Assembly (NCBI GenBank): GCA_028711825.1
Contig: JAQTRM010000012.1
Span: 1-15,092, forward strand
DNA: 15,092 bases
Direction: 5' to 3'
DNA from: Candidatus Omnitrophota bacterium
GTDB lineage: Bacteria > Omnitrophota > Gorgyraeia > Gygaellales > Profunditerraquicolaceae
A model generated the notes under the pieces. That model was not told where the DNA came from and made no database searches. It saw only the letters and a list, made by a program, of their open reading frames with translations. Position numbers and translations under genes: made by a program. This document shows positions 1 through 8,333 of this stretch, one piece after another. Every line of letters starts with the position of its first letter. Position 1 is the first letter of the stretch.

Positions 1-2
1 AA

Positions 3-824
3 TCATCCTAAATCATCCAAATGATGCTCAATGCCCGCATGAGGATGCACATGCGCCTTACCCTGATGACGGTGGCTATGGACGTGCAAAAGGTTGTTGG
101 CGCCAAGCAAAGAGGTATCTTCCAAGATCACCTCCGGAGTTCCGCTTTTTACCACCGTTTTTTCCCCGCCGAAAACATAAACCCTGTCCGATATTTCCTC
201 GACGATATGCAAATCCTGCGTGGCGGTGATAATTGTTTTTCCCGCGCGGTTTTCGGCAAGAAGCAAATCAATAATACTCCTGGATGTCGCGGGGTCCAGC
301 CCCGCGGTAGGCTCATCCAGGATCAATACCTCCGGGTTAATCGCTAAAACCGAAACGATCGCGATCTTACGCTTTTCGCCGATACTCAAACGGTAAGGCG
401 CGCGCTCCAAGAGATTTCCGATCCTTAAGATTTCCACCAGCCTATCAACGCGCCGGAGGGTATCTTCCCTCGGTAATCCCAGCTGCAGGGGCCCGAAAAG
501 AATATCTTCTTTCGCGGTCGGGCAAAACAATTGAATTTCCGAATTCTGGAAGACAAAACCTACCCTGCGCCTGAACCCCGCCGAGAACACGGGGTCCTCG
601 AATTCTTTTTCGCTTAACCGGCGGCCGCAAAAACTGACCTCTCCGCTTTCGGCGAAGATTAATCCGTCGAGCAGCTGCAAAAAGGTGGATTTACCGGAAC
701 CGTTGGCCCCGATAATACCTACCTTCTCCCCGCGATTAACCGCGGCGTCTACCCTGAAGAGGGCGCGCAATCCGCCCGGATAGGAATAAGAAACTCCGTT
801 TGCTTTAAAAATCACGCTATCCAT
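3..824 (-). CDS. nikO: ECF-type nickel/cobalt importer ATPase with His-rich tail (NikO/CbiO)
   Basis: ATP-hydrolysing subunit of an energy-coupling-factor metal importer, acting on the cytoplasmic face with NikQ. Numbered from the ATG at 824 (273 aa), it has a Walker A (GANGSGKST, about 39-47), a Q-loop (FQNSEIQ), a signature LSIGEKRK (about 146-153) and a Walker B with D-loop (LILDEPTAGLDP, about 167-178). The C-terminus is His-rich (HVHSHRHQGKAHVHPH and a further HH), which suggests Ni/Co binding or buffering. The usual H-loop His is Gln (ATQDLH). A longer reading from TTG at 851 adds nine residues, but the ATG is preceded by a G-rich Shine-Dalgarno-like stretch and overlaps nikQ by only 13 nt, so ATG is preferred. 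The stop lies at 3-5, so the gene is complete. Nickel rather than cobalt is inferred from nikR and nikM upstream. Confidence 0.9.
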   Translation of the reverse strand: MDSVIFKANGVSYSYPGGLRALFRVDAAVNRGEKVGIIGANGSGKSTFLQLLDGLIFAESGEVSFCGRRLSEKEFEDPVFSAGFRRRVGFVFQNSEIQLFCPTAKEDILFGPLQLGLPREDTLRRVDRLVEILRIGNLLERAPYRLSIGEKRKIAIVSVLAINPEVLILDEPTAGLDPATSRSIIDLLLAENRAGKTIITATQDLHIVEEISDRVYVFGGEKTVVKSGTPEVILEDTSLLGANNLLHVHSHRHQGKAHVHPHAGIEHHLDDLG

Positions 825-1618
825 AAAATCAACCCCACCCCCAGAAGCCAAAGATAATCCCTCGCCTTTATTTTAAATTCCTCCCAGGCAAGAGCCTCCC
901 CCCGGTAGCCCCGGGAAAGCATCGCCCGGTATACATCCTCATTGGTCTTAACGGAACGTTCCCACAGCGCGGAAATATTCCAGGCGGCAAGCTCCTGCCC
1001 TTTGCGGTATTCCACCCCGGCGCCGATGCGGCTTTTTACCGCAAGATAAATATCGCGGATAATCTCCGCAAAAAGATAAATGTAACGGTAACACATCCCC
1101 AGGATCATGATAAATACCTGCGGGATCTTGAAAACCCTTAAAGATTTCAACAAGGCGGCATGCCGGGTAGTCAGGCTTAAGGCTACGGCGAAAGAAACGC
1201 AAGCGATGACGCGCGCGACAAAGATCCCGGCCCCGCCAAGCCCCTGACGGGTAATCACAAAAGTAATCCCCGGCAGTTTCCAGGAAAAAAGCGGTTCGCC
1301 GGGCGCCAAGAGCGCAGGTAAAGCGATGAATAACGAAAAAACCGGGATGAAGATCCAGGTCCTTTTCAGGAAAAACGCCAGGTTTATTTTCGAGAAAACA
1401 ATAAAAAGCAGGCAGAGAGAATATAATAAAAAAACGGTATTGATGTCCCGGGCCAATACCGTTTGGATAATAAGCAGAAAAAATCCGGCGATCTTCGCCC
1501 GGGGATCCAGAGATTGCAGGAATCCTTTTTTCAAGGCGCACTCATCGGAAAAAACCGATTCCCTCAAAAATGAAGACATCCCGAAAAGCGAACGTTCAAT
1601 AAAATTACCGCTCTTCAT
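812..1618 (-). CDS. nikQ: ECF-type nickel/cobalt importer transmembrane subunit (NikQ/CbiQ)
   Basis: Membrane T-component that couples the ATPase NikO to the substrate-binding subunit NikM. The 268-aa protein has several hydrophobic segments (about 45-80, 90-110, 125-150, 165-190 and the extreme C-terminus). It carries the coupling-helix signatures of the EcfT/CbiQ family: the motif around AVKSRIGAG and, downstream, AMLSRGYRG. The start ATG overlaps the end of thyX by 14 nt and the stop overlaps nikO by 13 nt, so thyX-nikQ-nikO must be co-transcribed and is probably translationally coupled. The partner genes nikM and nikN lie about 8 kb upstream on the same strand rather than adjacent, which is unusual. 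Family assignment is firm; metal specificity is inferred. Confidence 0.88.
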   Translation of the reverse strand: MKSGNFIERSLFGMSSFLRESVFSDECALKKGFLQSLDPRAKIAGFFLLIIQTVLARDINTVFLLYSLCLLFIVFSKINLAFFLKRTWIFIPVFSLFIALPALLAPGEPLFSWKLPGITFVITRQGLGGAGIFVARVIACVSFAVALSLTTRHAALLKSLRVFKIPQVFIMILGMCYRYIYLFAEIIRDIYLAVKSRIGAGVEYRKGQELAAWNISALWERSVKTNEDVYRAMLSRGYRGEALAWEEFKIKARDYLWLLGVGLILWIA

Positions 1619-2345
1619 TAATCCGGTTCCGGCCTTTTACCGGGTACCTTCCGCAGCAAAACTTCTCTCCTTCCGGGCAATACCCCAGCTCTTCACACTT
1701 GGCGCCGGCGGAGGAAAAAACCGCCGGGATCTGGAGGCGGCAGATCTCAAGCATTTTATTCGCCAAACAGCGGATCTCCCATTGCGCGCGCATGCAGCAG
1801 CGCTGCTGAAAAAAATGCAGCAGTTCACGGCAGTTCATGGTAATCACAATCTTTGTCTCGGAGGCTTGCGGCAGGACAAAACGCGCGTCCTGGTTAGCCT
1901 TTTCCCCTTTAAGGTTATCTTGAGAAAGAAAAGAAAGAATCCGGGAATAACTCTCCTGAATAAGCCGCATTAACTTCTCAAACTCCTCTTTTGCCCCGGG
2001 ATTCTTCTCAATGGAAGGAGGAACGATATATTCAAAATCTTTTTCTTTGACGTACCGTTGGCTCTGCTGCGAAAAAGAGGCCAGACGGTGCCGCACCAAC
2101 TGATGGGTCAGAGCGCGCGACACGCCCTGCACCGCGAAACTGAATTTTACGTGTTCCAACGGGCTCATGTGCCCGGAGGCTGTCACGTTCTTCACAAACT
2201 CTTCCTGCTTCTCCAGGTCAACCGTCTCCTCAAAAATATCCCCGGCGAACTTTTCCGAATAACACTGGCGGCATGCCGCGTAAATCAGGGCAATCGCGTT
2301 TTGGCTTACTTCCAGCAACCGGACATCCAGATTAACTTTTCCCAT
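1605..2345 (-). CDS. thyX: Flavin-dependent thymidylate synthase ThyX
   Basis: Makes dTMP from dUMP using methylene-THF as carbon donor and FADH2/NADPH as reductant, yielding THF rather than DHF. The 246-aa protein carries the diagnostic ThyX motif RHRx7S: RHRLASFSQQS begins at residue 85 and continues into QRY. It also has GHMSPLEH (about 58-65) and the C-terminal dUMP/FAD-site region around NCRELLHFF and AQWEIR. Its end is Cys-rich (KCEELGYCPEG...CCG), as in many ThyX proteins. The ATG at 2345 has a GAGGGGG Shine-Dalgarno about 8 nt upstream. It follows lipA after a 98-nt gap and overlaps nikQ. Placed after a methylene-THF-producing glycine cleavage operon, it is metabolically coherent with its upstream neighbours and not with the nickel genes it overlaps. 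Confidence 0.96.
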   Translation of the reverse strand: MGKVNLDVRLLEVSQNAIALIYAACRQCYSEKFAGDIFEETVDLEKQEEFVKNVTASGHMSPLEHVKFSFAVQGVSRALTHQLVRHRLASFSQQSQRYVKEKDFEYIVPPSIEKNPGAKEEFEKLMRLIQESYSRILSFLSQDNLKGEKANQDARFVLPQASETKIVITMNCRELLHFFQQRCCMRAQWEIRCLANKMLEICRLQIPAVFSSAGAKCEELGYCPEGEKFCCGRYPVKGRNRINEER

Positions 2346-2443
2346 GGGTGGACCCCCTCAAATACTTTAATTTTTTGTTCAACAAAACTTCGACGGATAC
2401 GCTAAAACCTCTAACCCCGGAATTTTAATCCTCTTTACAAACC
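2346..2443 (-). other. lipA-thyX intergenic region
   Basis: This 98-nt AT-rich spacer separates the gcv/lip operon from thyX-nikQ-nikO. On the minus strand it contains a short perfect dyad, TTTTGTTGAACAAAA, near 2373-2387, followed by A-rich sequence and the thyX ribosome-binding site. I see no strong intrinsic terminator (no GC-rich stem with a U-run) and no convincing -35/-10 pair. Read-through from the gcv operon is therefore plausible, but an internal promoter cannot be excluded. Confidence 0.4.
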
Positions 2444-3286
2444 TCAAACATTCTGCAGATAATCCCGCGCCTTATAAGAACTGCGCACATAAGGCCCGCT
2501 CTCGGTATGCGCGAACCCCAACTCCAGGGCCTTATCGCGGTATTCCTCGAACTCCGCGGGAGAGGCGTATCTTTTCACCGGATAATGCAGACGGCTGGGC
2601 GCCAGGTACTGGCCGATGCTCAAGAAATCGCATCCGGCCTCGCGCAAGTCGCGCATTACCGAAATAACCTCTTCCTTTTCCTCCCCCAGCCCGAGCATTA
2701 ACCCGGATTTGGTTTTGATAAGCGGATCGGCGCTTTTTACCGCCTGAAGCAGCCCCAACGACTCCCGGTAATCCGCGCCCTGCCGGACCGCCGGATAAAG
2801 GGACGGGACAGTCTCCAGATTGTGGGCGATAATCCGGGGCGAAGAAACGATTACCGCGCGCAAAGAATCCGCGGAAAATTTAAAATCAGGGATGAGGACC
2901 TCCACCGTAACTTCAGGCAAATTCCGGCGGATCAGTTCGACGGTCTTGGCGAAAATCCCCGCCCCTCCGTCGGCGACATCATCCCGGGTAACGCTGGTAA
3001 TTACCACATGCTTTAAGAGGAGCCGGCGCACCGCCTCAAATACCCTTTCCGGTTCGCTCTCATCCAAAGGATAAGGCGCCTCCTTACGGATATTGCAAAA
3101 AGAACAATGCCGCGTGCAGTTTTTACCAAGGATTAAGAATGTCGCGGTCCCGGAAGAAAAGCACTCTCCAATATTCGGGCACATCGCCTGCTCGCAGACC
3201 GAATTCAGGCCCAAAGCGCGCAAGGCATGTTTCATCTCCGAGCAATCCTTCAGGTTTATCTTTTTGTTCAACCACAAAGGTTTCAT
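2444..3286 (-). CDS. lipA: Lipoyl synthase LipA (radical SAM)
   Basis: Radical-SAM enzyme that inserts two sulfurs into protein-bound octanoyl groups to make lipoate. Both cluster motifs are present: the auxiliary [4Fe-4S] ligands CEQAMCPNIGEC (C31, C36, C42) and the radical-SAM CTRHCSFC (C57, C61, C64). The C-terminal RSSY (about 268-271), whose serine ligates the auxiliary cluster, is also present. At 280 aa it is slightly short but complete for the family. It starts one nucleotide after the stop of the octanoyltransferase gene (stop and start read TGATATG), so the two lipoate-assembly steps are tightly co-expressed. The obvious local target is GcvH, encoded upstream in the same operon. No strong Shine-Dalgarno is visible, consistent with coupling to the upstream gene. 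Confidence 0.97.
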   Translation of the reverse strand: MKPLWLNKKINLKDCSEMKHALRALGLNSVCEQAMCPNIGECFSSGTATFLILGKNCTRHCSFCNIRKEAPYPLDESEPERVFEAVRRLLLKHVVITSVTRDDVADGGAGIFAKTVELIRRNLPEVTVEVLIPDFKFSADSLRAVIVSSPRIIAHNLETVPSLYPAVRQGADYRESLGLLQAVKSADPLIKTKSGLMLGLGEEKEEVISVMRDLREAGCDFLSIGQYLAPSRLHYPVKRYASPAEFEEYRDKALELGFAHTESGPYVRSSYKARDYLQNV

Positions 3287-3287
3287 A

Positions 3288-4010
3288 TCAGCAAAAACGG
3301 GATTCGGTAAACTTTACCCCGAAAGATGAAGCGAAAGAATCGATAAGTTTATCCTCCAGGTCCTCTTTTACCGGGAGTTCCTTTAACTCCCCCGCCAGGC
3401 AAGTCACGGTTTCCGGAAGGTGCGCGGGAAAAGATTGAAGCAGGCCGGACATCAGGCTCCAGTTTATGCCGCAGGGTATTGAACCGTGCTGGAAAACCGC
3501 CTGCCTTCCCCTTTTTTGGGCGTTGCCGCCGATCTTCCGGCCGCCGATTACGATATCGTATTTTTCATGCGACGCGCTGCAAAGCTCATGCGGAGCGGAC
3601 CTTTTCTTAAAACTTTCCGCCTCAAGCGCGAAAGAGGCATCGAGGCCCAAAGAACGGTAAAAACCAATCAGGAACCTGCAAATATTACGGTATTCCACAA
3701 GCACCCCCGGCGCTTCCCCGAGATCGGATTTGCCGCAGGCAAAACTATAGGTTATCTCATCGTCATGAAAAAGAATACCGCCGCCGGTGATTCTTTTAGC
3801 GATCTCCACCCCCTGACTGGCGCAGGCGCCAAGGTCCAGCTGTTCCGAAGGGTCCTGTGAAAAACCGTAAGTAAAAGAGGGTTTTCTCCAGCGGTAAAGG
3901 CGCAGGGTTCCTTCCCCGTCCTTAAGATAACGCTTAAAGATCTCTTCATCCAGCGCCATGTTTTCGGATGCCCCCAAAGCCCCCGAACGGATAAGGCGGA
4001 ATTGTTTCAT
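3288..4010 (-). CDS. lipM: Octanoyltransferase, LipM-type (lipoate ligase fold)
   Basis: Belongs to the LplA/LipB fold. Visible motifs are RITGGGILFHDDEITYS (about 73-89) and DIVIGGRKIGGNAQKR (about 152-167), the latter containing the conserved lysine K159. A cysteine (C144, in APHELCSAS) sits just before this block, where LipM-type octanoyl-ACP:GcvH transferases carry their catalytic cysteine. This supports transfer of octanoate from ACP to GcvH rather than ATP-dependent ligation of free lipoate. The 240-aa length is a little short for LipM and lacks a clear LplA C-terminal domain. The gene lies 6 nt after gcvPB and 1 nt before lipA, which fits a dedicated GcvH lipoylation route. A LipL- or LplA-like activity is the main alternative. 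Confidence 0.82.
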   Translation of the reverse strand: MKQFRLIRSGALGASENMALDEEIFKRYLKDGEGTLRLYRWRKPSFTYGFSQDPSEQLDLGACASQGVEIAKRITGGGILFHDDEITYSFACGKSDLGEAPGVLVEYRNICRFLIGFYRSLGLDASFALEAESFKKRSAPHELCSASHEKYDIVIGGRKIGGNAQKRGRQAVFQHGSIPCGINWSLMSGLLQSFPAHLPETVTCLAGELKELPVKEDLEDKLIDSFASSFGVKFTESRFC

Positions 4011-4016
4011 CGGCTT

Positions 4017-5468
4017 CTAAGGTCTTTTCCAGCGCAGGTCCGGCTGGCGCGCCGCCCTTGTTTCATCAAGGCGTTTTACAGGTGTATTTAACGGAGCCCG
4101 GGTAACCGCGGAGGGATCGTCCTTGGCGAGTGCGGCGATCTCGATCATGATATCGATGAAGGCATCCAGGGTCTCTTTGGATTCCGTTTCCGTAGGTTCG
4201 ATCATCAGGGCCTCCTTAACAATCATGGGAAAATATATCGTCGGAGGATGAAACCCGCGGTCAATAAGGTATTTGGCGATATCCAGGGCGTGCACCCCGT
4301 TTTCGGACTGTTTCGAGGCGGAGAATACGCATTCATGCATGCAAGCCTTGTCAAAAGGAAGTTCATAATATTTTTTAAGCCGCGCCAGGCAGTAATTGGC
4401 GTTCAGCACCGCGATCTCGGCAGTCCTGATCAACCCTTCTTTACCCAAAGCAAGAATATAAGCATAAGCTTTCAGGAGCACCCCGAAATTCCCGTAAAAA
4501 GGCGCGATATACCCGATGGATTCGGGATAATTGTAATCCAGCGCGAAAGTCCCGTCGGCGCGGCGAATGACGCGGGAAATCGGCAAAAAAGGCTCCAGCG
4601 CGCTGCTCACCCCCACCGGCCCCGCCCCCGGCCCGCCTCCCCCATGCGGAGTCCCGAAAGTCTTATGGAGATTGATATGCATCAGGTCGAATCCGATATC
4701 CCCGGGACGCGCTTTTCCCAGGAGCGCGTTAAGGTTCGCCCCGTCATAATACATCAAAGCCCCCGCCGCATGCGCCATATCCGCGATCTCTTTGATCCGC
4801 GGATTAAAAATCCCTAAAGTATCCGGGCAGGTCAGCATTACCGCCGCCACGTCGGTATTTAAATTTTTACGGTATTCCTCCAGGTCCATATAGCCGTCGG
4901 GCCCGGTAGGGATTACCTTAATCTCGTAACCGGCGATCGCGGCGCTCGAAGGGTTGGTGCCATGCGAAGAATCCGGGACAATCACGTATTTACGCCGGTC
5001 TCCGCGTTTTTTATGGTAAGCCGCGATCAACATCGCCCCGGTAAGTTCGCCGTGGGCCCCGGCCATCGGCTGCAGGGTAAAAGCGCTCATCCCGGTAATT
5101 TCGCTGAGCAGTTTCTCCAGCCCGTATAAAACCTCCAGAGACCCCTGCGCCAGCATCCCGCCTCCGGAAAGCTGGGGCAATAAGGGGTGCATCTGCGAAA
5201 AACCTTCAAAAGCGGCAACCCGCTCGGTAAATTTTGGATTATATTTCATAGTGCAGGAACCCAGCGGATAGAAATTCGTATCCACGGAAAAATTAAGCCG
5301 GGAAAGATTGGTAAAATGCCGCACCACGTCCAACTCGCTGAGAGAAGGTAAAGACGCTTGTTCTTTACGGCGGTATTTTTCCGGCAAAGGTTTGGCGGCG
5401 GGCACATCGCTTGCGCCGTAGGAAAACCCCTGCCTGCCTTCTTTGTCTTCTTCGAAAATCAGTTTCAT
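4017..5468 (-). CDS. gcvPB: Glycine dehydrogenase (decarboxylating) subunit 2, GcvPB
   Basis: PLP-binding beta subunit of the two-subunit P-protein, which decarboxylates glycine and passes the aminomethyl group to lipoyl-GcvH. The 483-aa length is normal for the separate subunit. The N-terminal region has FYPLGSCTMKYNP (about 67-79), and the PLP lysine lies in the canonical block INLHKTFGTPHGGGGPG (K269), with DSSHGTNPSSA (about 166-176) upstream. A strong GGGGAGGAA Shine-Dalgarno lies in the 21-nt gap after gcvPA. The stop is 6 nt before lipM. The organism therefore has the split (gcvPA/gcvPB) rather than the fused P-protein. Confidence 0.97.
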   Translation of the reverse strand: MKLIFEEDKEGRQGFSYGASDVPAAKPLPEKYRRKEQASLPSLSELDVVRHFTNLSRLNFSVDTNFYPLGSCTMKYNPKFTERVAAFEGFSQMHPLLPQLSGGGMLAQGSLEVLYGLEKLLSEITGMSAFTLQPMAGAHGELTGAMLIAAYHKKRGDRRKYVIVPDSSHGTNPSSAAIAGYEIKVIPTGPDGYMDLEEYRKNLNTDVAAVMLTCPDTLGIFNPRIKEIADMAHAAGALMYYDGANLNALLGKARPGDIGFDLMHINLHKTFGTPHGGGGPGAGPVGVSSALEPFLPISRVIRRADGTFALDYNYPESIGYIAPFYGNFGVLLKAYAYILALGKEGLIRTAEIAVLNANYCLARLKKYYELPFDKACMHECVFSASKQSENGVHALDIAKYLIDRGFHPPTIYFPMIVKEALMIEPTETESKETLDAFIDIMIEIAALAKDDPSAVTRAPLNTPVKRLDETRAARQPDLRWKRP

Positions 5469-5489
5469 CGCCTTAATTCCTCCCCGGTT

Positions 5490-6821
5490 TTAGATTACCG
5501 CTTCTAATGAATCGGCAAGCCTCCGGATCTCTTCTTTAGTCCTTTTTTCGGTAACCGCGATCAAAAGGTAATTATCCATACCCTTGTAGAACCTGCCCAG
5601 CGGGAAACCGCAGGCAAAGCCTTTTTCCACCATGCGATTAACCGCCTCATCCGCCCGGCAAGGCAGGCAAACCGTAAATTCATTGAAAGTCGGCGAAGAA
5701 CGCTTAACCTCCACTCCCTCGATACGGGATAAAACATCCTTGGCGAATTCCGCCTTTTGATAATTCCTCTCGGCCAGTTCCCGGAACCCTCCCCGGCCCA
5801 GCAGCGAGATAAAAATCGCGGCGCGCAAAGCGCACAAAGCCTCATTGGAACAGATATTGGAGGTAGCCTTATGGCGGCGGATATGCTGTTCACGCGTCTG
5901 CAAGGTCAGGACAAACCCCCGCCGGCCTTCGCTGTCTACCGTCGCGCCCACGATCCTGCCGGGCATCTGGCGCAGAAGATCATTCCTCACCGCCATGAAA
6001 CCGAGATAAGGTCCTCCGAAAGAAAGCGGGATCCCCAGGCTCTGCCCTTCGCCGGTAGCGATATCAAACCCCATCTCACCCGGTGTCTTCAGCATCCCTA
6101 AAGATACCGGATACACCGAAGCGACCGCCAACGCCCCCCTGCGGTGCACCTCCTCTACCATATCGCTGTAATCGTCTACCGCGCCGAAGAAATTCGGGTT
6201 CTGGAATACCACTGCCGCGGTCTTGTCGTCCAGGTATTTTAATAATTCCTTGCGGCAGCTCTGTCCGTGCGCCACGGGGATCTCCACGAACTCGATGGAA
6301 AGGTTGGAGGTGTAAGTATAAAGCATCGTGCGATAGATCAGGCTCACCCCGCTGTCCAGGATCACCTTCTTCCTTCCCGTCTGGCGCAGGGCGATCATCA
6401 TCGCCTCAAAAAGGGCGGTGCCGCCGTCATACAAAGAAGCGTTTGAAACATCCATCCCGGTCAGCTCGCAGATAATGCTCTGGTATTCGTAAATCGCCTG
6501 CAGCCATCCCTGGGAACACTCCGGCTGATAGGGGGTATAAGCGGTATAGAACTCCGCGCGGCCGCTTAAACTGTCCACCGCCGCCGGGATAAAATGGTCG
6601 TAAAATCCCGCCCCCACGAAATTAACCAGGCCGGAAGCGTTCTTCCCGGAAAGCAGGCGCAGGGAACGGGTTACTTCGAATTCGGACTTCGCCGCCGGCA
6701 GGTCAAAAGATTTCGGCCTAAGGGAGGCCGGGATATCTTTAAAGAGGTCGTCGATTTCTTTGACGCCGATTACCGAAAGCATCCGGCTGATATCTTCGGC
6801 GGTATGCGGGATATAATTCAT
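5490..6821 (-). CDS. gcvPA: Glycine dehydrogenase (decarboxylating) subunit 1, GcvPA
   Basis: Alpha subunit of the two-subunit glycine decarboxylase, the partner of GcvPB. The 443-aa length is normal. It begins with the typical MNYIPHTAEDISRML and carries the family landmarks FVGAGFYDHFIPAAVDSL, YTPYQPECSQGWLQAIYEYQ, ANASLYDGGTA-like NASLYDGGTALFEA, GEGQSLGIPLSFGGPYLG and QTREQHIRRHKATSNICSN. This subunit keeps the aminotransferase fold but the PLP lysine is in GcvPB. The ATG overlaps the gcvH stop in an ATGA arrangement (6818-6821), implying translational coupling of the H-protein and P-protein. Confidence 0.97.
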   Translation of the reverse strand: MNYIPHTAEDISRMLSVIGVKEIDDLFKDIPASLRPKSFDLPAAKSEFEVTRSLRLLSGKNASGLVNFVGAGFYDHFIPAAVDSLSGRAEFYTAYTPYQPECSQGWLQAIYEYQSIICELTGMDVSNASLYDGGTALFEAMMIALRQTGRKKVILDSGVSLIYRTMLYTYTSNLSIEFVEIPVAHGQSCRKELLKYLDDKTAAVVFQNPNFFGAVDDYSDMVEEVHRRGALAVASVYPVSLGMLKTPGEMGFDIATGEGQSLGIPLSFGGPYLGFMAVRNDLLRQMPGRIVGATVDSEGRRGFVLTLQTREQHIRRHKATSNICSNEALCALRAAIFISLLGRGGFRELAERNYQKAEFAKDVLSRIEGVEVKRSSPTFNEFTVCLPCRADEAVNRMVEKGFACGFPLGRFYKGMDNYLLIAVTEKRTKEEIRRLADSLEAVI

Positions 6822-7207
6822 TTAGAAAGCCCTTCGGTATATTTCCGGTAGCTCTCGGCGTCCATCAGCCGCGCTTTTTCCGCCGGGTCGGAAAGCTCCA
6901 TCAGGAAAAAATACCCTTTATCGTATGGGGATTGATTTACCAGTTCGGGATTGGAGGAAAGCTGGGAATTTACCGAAATTACCTTTCCCGAAAAAGGGGC
7001 ATACACCTCCGATGCGGCCTTTACCGATTCGACGGTAGCGCAATAAGACTCCTGTTTCAGCGCTTCTCCGGGCTTGGGAAGTTCCACAAAAGTAATATCT
7101 CCCAGGGAATGCGCCGCATACTCCGTTATCCCCACATAAGCGGAATTCCCTTCGATCCGGGCCCATTCATGATCTTTAGTATAAAATAAATCCTTGAGTA
7201 TATCCAT
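6818..7207 (-). CDS. gcvH: Glycine cleavage system H protein
   Basis: Lipoyl carrier that shuttles the aminomethyl intermediate between P-, T- and L-proteins. The 129-aa protein has the normal small beta-barrel layout. It begins with FYTKDHEWARIEG, then YVGITEYAAHSLGDITFVELP, and has the lipoylation site ATVESVKAASEVYAP with K63 as the modified lysine. It closes with the conserved region NPELVNQSPYDKGYFF. A G-rich Shine-Dalgarno (AGGGGG) lies in the 13-nt gap after gcvT. It is the likely substrate of the LipM and LipA encoded downstream. Confidence 0.97.
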   Translation of the reverse strand: MDILKDLFYTKDHEWARIEGNSAYVGITEYAAHSLGDITFVELPKPGEALKQESYCATVESVKAASEVYAPFSGKVISVNSQLSSNPELVNQSPYDKGYFFLMELSDPAEKARLMDAESYRKYTEGLSK

Positions 7208-7220
7208 AAATCCCCCTTTT

Positions 7221-8333
7221 TTACTTAACGCCGATACCGTTTAATGAGGTTTTTTTGAGAAAAGGCCTCTTCACGACCCGCACCGGTATTTCCAGTTTCC
7301 CATCCCCCACCGACAATAATGCTCCGGGGTCATAATTTCCGGCGGCATACCCCATGCCGATACCCGTTCCCAGGCTGGGAGAAAAAGAGCCGCTGGTCAC
7401 CCTGCCGACCGGACGGCCTCCGTCCGATATTGTAAAACCGTGGCGCGGCGATCTCCTGGAATCCGCCTGAAAACAGATCAGGCTCTCCCGCGCCCCTTCA
7501 CGCTGCTCCTTTTCTAAAGCATCGCGCCCGATAAAATCCTTGGAGAAATCTACAAATTTAAGCAACCCGGCGTCCAAAGGAGTATGTTTTTCATCCAGGT
7601 CGTGCCCGTAAAGAGGATAGCCCATCTCAAGACGCAGGGTATCACGGCATCCCAGCCCGGCGGGCTTGACGATCCCCCCGGAAAGCAGGGTCTCCCAAAG
7701 CCTTTCCGCATAATTAACGGCGATATAAATCTCATACCCCAGCTCCCCGGTATAACCGGTCCGGCTGACGATACAGCTCTGGGATCCAAAAATCTTAAAT
7801 TCGGAAAAAGTGTAATATTTCAGCTCGCCGGCCCGCGCGCCGACAATGCCCTCGAGGACTTCCCTTGAACGCGGCCCCTGCAGGTCGAGTTTCGCCATCC
7901 TTCCGGAAACATCCTCCAGGACGCTCCCGCCGGAAAGGTTCTCCTTTAAATGCCTGAAATCCCCGGAAACCGTAGCGGCGTTAACCACCACCATCCAATC
8001 GGACAAACCGATGCGGTAAACGATCAAATCGTCCAGTATCCCCGCTTCATTATTCAGCAGGAACCCGTAACGGCACGAACCAAACGGCATGGAGACTATC
8101 TCCTGGGTAACCAGGCGGTCTAAACCGCTTGAGACCGGATCCGCCTTGATCATAAATTCACCCATGTGGCAGATGTCGAAAAGCGAGGCCTCCTGCCGGG
8201 TATGCGCGTGTTCCGCTAATATGCCTTGATACTGGATAGGCATCAGCCATCCGCCGAAAGGAGCGAGGCCGGCGCCTAATTTCTGGTGTTGTTGAAAAAG
8301 AGGGGTCTTCTGCAGTTTCGGATCTTCTAACAT
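7221..8333 (-). CDS. gcvT: Aminomethyltransferase GcvT (glycine cleavage T protein)
   Basis: Transfers the methylene group from aminomethyl-lipoyl-GcvH to THF, releasing ammonia and making 5,10-methylene-THF. The 370-aa protein shows the T-protein landmarks: KTPLFQQHQKLGAGLAPFGGW near the N-terminus, DICHMGEF, an AGILDDLIVYR block with D101/D102 (the family's catalytic Asp region), LDLQGPRS, SRTGYTGELGYEIY and CRDTLRLEMGYPLYGHDLD. It is the first gene of the gcv/lip operon, after a 155-nt gap from hldD. The Shine-Dalgarno is weak at the normal distance, but the N-terminus aligns naturally with the family start. Confidence 0.97.
   Translation of the reverse strand: MLEDPKLQKTPLFQQHQKLGAGLAPFGGWLMPIQYQGILAEHAHTRQEASLFDICHMGEFMIKADPVSSGLDRLVTQEIVSMPFGSCRYGFLLNNEAGILDDLIVYRIGLSDWMVVVNAATVSGDFRHLKENLSGGSVLEDVSGRMAKLDLQGPRSREVLEGIVGARAGELKYYTFSEFKIFGSQSCIVSRTGYTGELGYEIYIAVNYAERLWETLLSGGIVKPAGLGCRDTLRLEMGYPLYGHDLDEKHTPLDAGLLKFVDFSKDFIGRDALEKEQREGARESLICFQADSRRSPRHGFTISDGGRPVGRVTSGSFSPSLGTGIGMGYAAGNYDPGALLSVGDGKLEIPVRVVKRPFLKKTSLNGIGVK

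Noticed and set aside
948..1541. Minus-strand 197-aa ORF inside nikQ
   Set aside because: It is an out-of-frame shadow of nikQ. The nikQ frame has the membrane segments and coupling motifs expected for the family.
2373..2387. TTTTGTTGAACAAAA dyad as a terminator of the gcv/lip operon
   Set aside because: The stem is short and AT-only with almost no loop and no U-run, so it is unlikely to terminate transcription.
4248..4817. Long plus-strand ORF (189 aa) opposite gcvPB
   Set aside because: It is a shadow of the gcvPB coding frame with Arg/Pro/His-rich composition. The gcvPB translation matches a well-known family throughout.
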